The position numbers and the translations under genes are program-made. This document shows positions 57,805 to 64,000 of a stretch of 64,000 bases of DNA, piece by piece. The notes beneath the pieces are model-generated. The model did no database searches. It saw only the letters and a program-made list of their open reading frames with translations, and was not told where the DNA came from. The DNA is from Knufia peltigerae (Eukaryota; Ascomycota; Eurotiomycetes; Chaetothyriales; Trichomeriaceae). How positions within the stretch are numbered: the first letter of the stretch is position 1; each line of letters opens with the position of its first letter. The stretch covers positions 620,001-684,000 of the forward strand of contig JAPDRN010000006.1 in the NCBI GenBank assembly GCA_030247855.1. Direction: 5' to 3'.

Positions 57805-60679
57805 TTAGACCTCTCTCGTCCGCAAGCCTTGTCCTCCAGTGTTTCCATTTGATCCTTGAGAACTCACGCTCCTCCCGGCGGCACCGACGCGTCCTACAAG
57901 TCCACCGAGGTTCAACCCTTGCACACCCTGGACAAGTCGCGACCCTACAGCATCGACTGCCCCTCTGGGTTGTGACAGACTAGGGCCTTCTCGACGACCC
58001 TCAGTCGCGACCTGGAAGAGCTTGACATGCGTCCCGTTCCACACACCTACTGGAGCAGCTACGGCCCCTGCTCCGGTCAGAGTCGCTGCCGTCGAAGATG
58101 CGGGAGTGATCATCATCTCTGCCGTGAATATCAAGCTCCATAAAACGCTCATATACCAGCCCAAGGACAGTGGCGACCACTCGAACAAATGCACCCGGAT
58201 CGGACTCGGGGAAGCCAGGATGGCGGAGATTGCTGGATGATTGGCTGTGTTTGGAATTTGAGCTCGGAACTCAGTAATAGATGGCTCATCGTTGGCAAGG
58301 CTCTGCCGACGAGAGGAAGGGGCGGAGTTTGAGCTTCTGTGTGAGGGATCGCTCGAGCTATCGGGATTTGGGCGGGCTCGGTCCGAAGAGACCGAAGGAT
58401 GTGTCGAAAGGACTTTGATGACGGTCAACAAAGTATGTAGTGGCAGATCAGCAAGCCAACTCTCTAGCCACTCAGCGTTCGGTGTGAAAGAGCCACGGCC
58501 ACCAGTATAACTTGAAGAGCCAGAAAGACTGGTGGTGCTGTTCTGCCGGGAGAAAGTCAATGCCCCAGCAGGCATCTTGCCCCGAGCTTTCTCAGACATG
58601 CCTGATAGTTGAACCGGGACATGATCATCAACCGCCGACGAAGAAGCTATGGAAGGTGTTCGAGATGTGCGCACCGATTGTGTGGATTGCGAAGGAGTTG
58701 GAGCGTCTTCATTGTCAGACTCGTCAGAATCACCAATCGCAAAAGTCCCATCCACTCCGGGCTCCGTACGTGGCGATATGGGATCCTCACGAGTTGGAGT
58801 ATGCATATCCGTCAAGGTTGAAGATCTCGAGAGGTTGTTGCTGACGTCTGTGAGTGCACTTTCTTTTCGTCTCTGAGCCGCCAGCTCGATCTCTGCTTGA
58901 CCTCCTTCAAGAGTGAATGCACGTAGACCTTCAATCCTCTTTCTCGATCGCCACACAGCATATATCAGATTCGAACTGGACGTATATTGATGCTCGATCA
59001 TCGTTGAGACGGCTTCCAGTAGAGCCTGGAGTAAGGTGTGGTTACTCTCATTCGCTAGAACAAAGCTAGGTGTGGACATTGAAGAGAGCAACTGCAGAAG
59101 TCTACTGCTTGCAGCCAGTGACAAATTCTGGACGTAGGCGGCCATGTTGTTAATTATGGCCAACAGCGCTGGATATATTGCTTCCAATTTCCCCTTACTG
59201 GTGGTGATCAAGGTGTGTATGGATATGATCAGGAAGTCAGCATAGCTGCCTCGGAAATTGGACAGTCGTATCGAGGCAGGCAAGGAGTCTTGTCCTTCGA
59301 ACTTCTTGTTAAGATTGTTGCCAAAAGGTGACTCCACACTCATGGTCTGTAAGACAAATACACACATCCGTACAATGCCTTGCTTCGAAGCGTCGGTCTT
59401 ATATTCGAGAGCGTAGAAGAGCATCAGAATGATAAAGTCATGGGCCCGATTGGATTCGATGATGAAGGCGCGGAATCTTTTGTTGCACTGAAGAGCTTCC
59501 CAGAACAGCATTATCATCTCTGGAGCCCATTTGACTGATTTCTGGCTACCAGGCAAATAGGAGGAGGTGGCTTCCATTGGCTGGCTCAAGACTCGCGTCA
59601 TGCCGTCGGCAAGGAATTGGAAATCTTCTGGTCTGTGCAGACGACCCAAGTAATGACGGTAGAAGTTCTTTGGTGCTGTTGAACTTCCACCCTCAGGGAC
59701 AGGGTAGAGAAGGAGAACAAGGAGGAATTGTAGACTGTAAATGACAAGGGTCTGTTTCGAGTCTCGGCGGACTACATGATCGTAGGGAAGCCGCCAGGAA
59801 ATGGTATTTGATTTGATCGTAGTATTGATGAGGGAGCACAGAACAGACAAGACGATCTGCTTGTCTGGACAAGTTGCGATGTATGTGATGGCTTTGACGC
59901 CTTGAACGGGAAGCGTACCGGATGGCATGTACATGGCTTTGCTGGTAAGCGTCAATAGCAGACGTAGCACCTCACATCTGTTGCTCTCGAGCTCTTTGTT
60001 GGTCGGGATGGACGTTCTACAACCGACACCACTCTGCCATATGGCGTATGTGACCTTGCTCTTAGCCTGAGGTAGGTGAGGTATTGTAAAACCCGCATAG
60101 AAGAGGAGGTCAATCAAGGTATCAATCAACTCTTCAGCAAGCGGCTTGGCTTCTTCGAACTCCTGCTCTTCGCCGTCCTGTTCTTCAATGTCGCCACGCT
60201 GGTTGTCATCGAATAGTATCTCGCCAGCCACTTGCGCCTTCCGCGTCCGACGGCGGCGCATGCCCCAAAAGAACCTCTCTTCCCATTCTGCCAGTGGCTC
60301 CGCCTCGTATACGTAGGGTAATAGTCTAGTTAGAACTCGTATGCAATTTAGGGCATCTCGTTCCGGCGCGAGGTCGGGATCTGGAAACGAGGGATGGTTC
60401 TTCAGCACATTGAGGCGGGATGTCACCGCCAGAATCAGGGTCTCGAGGTTCTCAAGGGCTGAGTCTCGGGCTCTGCGGATGTCGCTATGTGAGAAGAGAC
60501 TGAATACATCTTCGACCGACTCTGGTAATTCCCAGAACTAGATTCGTCAGTAAGCTTTCTCTTGCACCTCGTAGGCAACCTACTCCTGTCCAATATGGAT
60601 CATTGGCGGGGATGTTCCTCTCTTCGGAGAGTTTGAAGATCCCCTGCTTGAACACGAGCTTGGACTCTGAGGCACCCAT
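57805..60679 (-). CDS. hid1: HID1 family protein
   Basis: Two exons (60679-60584 and 60537-57805) encode 942 residues. The N-terminal MGASESKLVFKQGIF, with Gly2 for N-myristoylation, and YWTGFWELPESVEDVFSL rebuilt across the intron match the start of HID1/Ftp105 (high-temperature-induced dauer formation 1). The long alpha-helical body (TRLLPYVYEA, FFWGMRRRR, LPYDHVVRRDSKQTLV, and the ENPFGNNLN-type VESPFGNNLNKKF) is conserved. HID1 acts at the Golgi, in peptide sorting in animals and with the deubiquitinase Ubp5 in fission yeast. Residues about 600-700 are Ser/Thr/Pro-rich. The end is uncertain: a perfect donor (GTGAGT) at the code for RSVSS could lead to an acceptor near 57772 and a short alternative last exon. 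Confidence 0.9.
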
Positions 60680-61107
60680 ACTGGAAAGCGGGCATTGCAC
60701 GCAGTACTAAGGAAGGACTAGCAGCCACGAAGACCAGTAGCTTCGTGGTGCATTCTGAATCCGGTGAACGAGAGTGAGGTGTTTCAATGGTCGGTTGTGT
60801 TACCAGGCGACGCTTAGAACTGACAGTGACAGTGACTGCGCCTTCGTTGCCAAGTGGAGAATGAAATGACCGATGAATGAATTCGAGGCCAATTCGTCAT
60901 GTTTACATGTGGCTCGCTTCACCATGAATCTGCATTGGATCGTCCACACATCAAAGTCTTCTATATTAAGTATTGTCTGAACATGTAGTATACCTTTAAA
61001 GGTAAGTTACGGAGTATATATTGTGAAGGACAGACACAGAGGATCAGACAGCCACCAAATGACGTATTACATTTGTCCACCGGCATCATGGCCACCAAGA
61101 ATACGGC
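60680..61107. other. intergenic region
   Basis: This holds the promoter of HID1 and the 3' flank of the RTA1-like gene. TACGGAGTA lies at 61008-61016. No gene is supported. Confidence 0.5.
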
Positions 61108-62241
61108 CTAGACATTCCCGGTGTCTTTTTCTGTTGAAGACTCGTCGCTCACCAACTCCTCCCGTGTTTCCTTGTCTGCTCTGTGTTTGGTAAGAGCCGG
61201 GAAAAATATGCCAGGATGAATGAACGTCTGAAGCAACGTTGCAAGACCAACCATGCTAACGCAAATGTCAGAGAGAGGCCAAAACGAGGTATATCAAGAA
61301 CACCTACCAGCTTTCAGCGCCTATGAAGAGTGCTTGGTTCTGCATAATCGGGTTCCTCCAGCCTGAATAACATGTGTCAATCACTATGACAACTTCATCT
61401 GATCTTTCTACTCACCATTGGCCATTTCCGCGACACGGTAGACGCAACGGACGAATATCACGAGGTATGAGACCGTGATGGACACGAGAAACACTCGAAA
61501 CTTTGTGTCTCTCAAGAGACCTTCAGCGGACGGAGACAGTGGCGTGGCTGATCGGAAGCGACGGATCGTGTAGTCGATGGTTGCTGCAGCGAAAAGAAGA
61601 AGCGTCAAGACCTGCCAGGCAATACCGGAGATCATTAGTCGGTCCCCAACGTCGCGGAAACTTTCGTCGTCGCCAGCCGAGCCTGCAATTCCTCCTCCAG
61701 CTGCTTGAAGGGCTGTCTGTTGTCAGAGAGAGCACATTGACACAAACCAGAGAATAGCATGAGCTTTATACACAGCCCAGACAGTCCGATGGAATGACAT
61801 ACTAAGTGCAGCAATATCTGCCGAGATGAAGGCCCAAGTATACCATTTCGGTCGGATCCTTGACCATTCTCTTCCAAACTGCAAGACAAGATGTTTGAGG
61901 ATCAGATAGAGCGCAGCTGAGTTGAGGGCTGGCGAGAACGTGAGGCAGCATATTTGTATCTGAAATCCGATCGTGTCGAAAGGATTATTGTGCATGAGGC
62001 ATCTGCCTATATAGCCAATGCAGGAGGACAAGCAGGCCAGGCACATTGCAAGCATGTAGCTCCAGGAGCGATATCGCCAGCCAAGGATGAAGTTGATGAT
62101 GAAGCAGGTGCCGAAGAGTGCGGCAAAGAAAGCATTGCTGGCGAGTATGGGATAGTAGCCGTAGATCGAGGCTTTGACTGGACACGCTTCGGAAACAGAG
62201 TCACAATCAAGTGGATTGACATGATATGGGTTGACAGCCAT
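61108..62241 (-). CDS. RTA1-like seven-helix membrane protein
   Basis: Four exons (62241-61803, 61712-61416, 61362-61308, 61255-61108) encode 312 residues. The family pattern is clear: CDSVSEACPVKASIYGYYP near the start with two Cys, then helix 1 (NAFFAALFGTCFIINFILG), GWRYRSWSYMLAM, GYIGRCLMHNNPF, the LQAAGGGIAG motif rebuilt across intron 1, and YLVIFVRCVYRVAEMANGEGW across intron 2. The penultimate exon is only 55 bases. RTA1-like proteins (also called lipid-translocating exporter family) are fungal plasma-membrane proteins; yeast Rta1 and Rsb1 affect tolerance to toxic amphiphiles and sphingoid bases. The start at MAVNPYHVN was chosen because the upstream in-frame stretch begins with GTG. 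Confidence 0.9.
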
Positions 62242-63689
62242 TTCGTTGCCGCAGGTTCCTCTGGCGAGTGCAATGCTGGAAATGGTACAAATAGGTTGAG
62301 CTCTCGTTCTCCTTTGGATCTGTGGATTGTGTTGCAGAGAGCAGGCTGCAACCAAGAAGGGGGAGAAGAAGGAAACATATAGGAGACACTGATCAAACCG
62401 TATAAAACCCACCTGGCTCTAAGCAACAAGCACAGCAACCCGTCATCAAATCAACATAAGACAATGGATAGCCCCGTCGCCAAGCACACGCAGAGAGAGA
62501 ACTCACGAGTACGATACGTTGGAACTGATCCATCCGCAGCAACACTCGATATTGGCAGCTCGCGCAAAAGGACATTTTGGGAATAGAAGGTGGAATTGTC
62601 CAAGCAAGACAGCTTTGGTATCGACCCAACGTCATGACTTAAAAGCGGCTCGCAAGCTGTGGTCGGGCTTGGTGAAACGTGGGAGACTCAACCATTCTTG
62701 CCCCGTGCTCCAAGGCAGAATGAAAAGGAAAAGGTTTTCAGTGGACGTGCAGGCGGGAGATGGCACATACTGAAACTCGATGGAGAGAAAGTTCGATATA
62801 ATACCGGCATCATCGAAGGACATAAAGAGTAGTTCTATGAAAGTAGCCTTGCGCAGCCAAAGGAGGCCAGGTCGCGCTAGTCCCAATCGAGGCTCCTGCG
62901 CGAGCCATACGGCCGCAAGACGCCATTGGCCTCGCAGTACCTACTCGTATCACTTGGGATTGTCTTGCGAGTAAATCACCAATTCATCGAATGAGGGCCG
63001 GAGGAGGAAGGTTGTTCTTGGGTTCCTGTTTATTAGCACTCGGAAGTGTTTTGGCTTGTGCTAGAGAGTTGCCAGCGCTTGCATCTCGCATGCTCAGAAA
63101 TCAACTCCGACAGCCGGTTCGGAACAACATTTCTGCGAGCGTCGAACATTGCTCGACCTCAGTTGCTCCGTGGAAGCGGCTCCGACGCGGTTCCTGGCAA
63201 CCAGATTACCAGGGGATCAACCACAGGTTGTGTTACTTAGGTACGAGCATTATATGATTTTGTACCCCGTACGGAGTAAACAACTAATCAACAAATCGAA
63301 TCTGACGGGGTACCCCATGAGTAAGCGGAATATATGCTTCAAACCGAGTACCTTCGTACCCGTACGGTGAAGCACGCTGTGAGCCGTAGCGATTGTACCT
63401 CGGCTCATGCCTGACAATGGTCGCTTGCAACACTGCGGCCGTTTTGCACAAGAAACACCTCGGGTCAATCTGTAATGCAATACCTCCGTGTGACTTTTGG
63501 TTATTATATTGTCATTTCTAGGAGCCGACCGTACATGGCATCTTTGTGATCTTTTCCTTTATATCCACTGTCACTGCCGCCGTCGTTCGATTTTACTCAG
63601 TTCCGCTAGACTTTTGCGCCGTGCCAGTTCGCTAGAAGTGTTACAGAGAGAGAGAGACCCGACCGTGTCAACCCTGCGCAGGCACAACC
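62242..63689. promoter_or_regulatory. 1.4 kb divergent intergenic region
   Basis: This separates the RTA1-like gene and the nitronate monooxygenase. It holds TACTCGTA (62942-62949), TACGGAGTA (63270-63278), a dense set of palindromes at 63262-63367 and a GA-rich simple tract near 63644-63657. No gene is supported. Confidence 0.5.
63262..63367. repeat. cluster of GTAC-centred palindromes
   Basis: GTACCCCGT (63262-63270) and its reverse complement ACGGGGTAC (63305-63313) form a 9-base inverted repeat. GGGGTACCCC (63307-63316) and two CCGTACGG (63267-63274, 63360-63367) are self-complementary. Together they fill about 100 bases upstream of the nitronate monooxygenase start. Confidence 0.7.
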
Positions 63690-64000
63690 ATGCCCTTCAA
63701 CACTGAACTCACCCGCCGCCTCGGCATCAAAGGTAAGCGACTTGGACCCCCTCATCACGGCCATTTTCCTCTGACATGGTTTCCTCCACAGTGCCGGTCG
63801 TGCAAGGTGGTATGCAATGGGTCGGATACGCCGAGATGGCCGCTGCGGTGTCCAACGCAGGCGGACTGGGAATTGTAAGTGACAACGACCGACACCGGGA
63901 CATGAATCCGTTCTCAGCCCTTGACTAACGGCTTCGTTGTAAACAGCTCACCGCCCTCACCCAACCCACCCCCGAAGACCTACGCAAGGAGATCCGACGA
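63690..64000 (+). CDS. nitronate monooxygenase-like enzyme, 5' part
   Basis: Three exons are visible before the window ends (63690-63732, 63793-63875, 63947-64000), in frame across both introns. The start MPFNTELTRRLGIKVPVVQGGMQW gives the flavin-binding beginning of the TIM barrel of nitronate monooxygenases (formerly 2-nitropropane dioxygenases), followed by AEMAAAVSNAGGLGILTALT and TPEDLRKEIRR. Such FMN enzymes oxidise propionate-3-nitronate and other alkyl nitronates. The catalytic His and the remainder of the barrel lie beyond the window, so the subclass and completeness cannot be judged. The visible introns are about 60 to 70 bases long. Confidence 0.88.

Noticed and set aside
1..64000. 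tRNA, rRNA, CRISPR arrays, prokaryotic operons
   Set aside because: By eye I found no B-box-like GGTTCGA-type sequence with a foldable cloverleaf, no rRNA sequence and no spaced direct repeats; the gene structure is eukaryotic.

Overview
This is nuclear DNA of a filamentous ascomycete (Pezizomycotina). The genes are dense and carry short spliceosomal introns with GT-AG ends. The families are typical of these fungi: two Zn2Cys6 regulators, a bZIP regulator, a HET-domain gene, an RTA1-like protein, a fungal PMT2 mannosyltransferase, Pom34 and a non-reducing polyketide synthase. The polyketide synthase has the SAT-KS-AT-PT-ACP-ACP-TE layout of DHN-melanin synthases, which suggests a dark-pigmented fungus; a Chaetothyriales-like or Dothideomycete origin is possible but not proven. 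I rebuilt 25 protein-coding loci by joining exons at splice sites that keep frame and restore family motifs. I saw no tRNA, rRNA, CRISPR array or intact transposon.

Left part (1-16 kb): a small secreted DUF7907-type protein, an aldo-keto reductase, a Rab GTPase divergent from an SLC44/CTL-type membrane protein, the ER O-mannosyltransferase PMT2, a SnoaL-like protein and a large Zn2Cys6 regulator. Middle left (16.9-23.2 kb): two haem peroxidases of unrelated folds (a chloroperoxidase-type enzyme and a fatty-acid alpha-dioxygenase-like enzyme) lie head to head across a shared 0.95 kb promoter with an 18-base palindrome. They are followed by proteasome subunit alpha4, which has a 7-base micro-exon, and a heavily split CHY zinc-finger gene whose first coding exon is 5 bases.

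Middle (23.6-41 kb): a phytanoyl-CoA-dioxygenase-like enzyme, an UNC-93-type transporter, an amidase and a Zn2Cys6 regulator lie together and could form a small catabolic unit (inference). The 2178-residue polyketide synthase follows, flanked by 1.8 kb and 5.9 kb without confident genes. No reductase or dehydratase of the melanin pathway is in the window.

Right part (46.9-64 kb): a low-complexity protein with PPxY, NPF and CxxC motifs, the Get5 ubiquitin-like protein, an NmrA-like protein, a bZIP/DUF3425-type regulator, a HET-domain gene broken by one in-frame stop, nucleoporin Pom34, HID1, an RTA1-like membrane protein, and the 5' end of a nitronate monooxygenase cut by the window edge.

The least explained signal is a short intergenic word. 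ACGGAGTA (or its complement) occurs at least 14 times, five of them as the exact 11-mer GTACGGAGTAC, always outside coding exons. A related word, TACTCGTA, occurs at least nine times, also only between genes.
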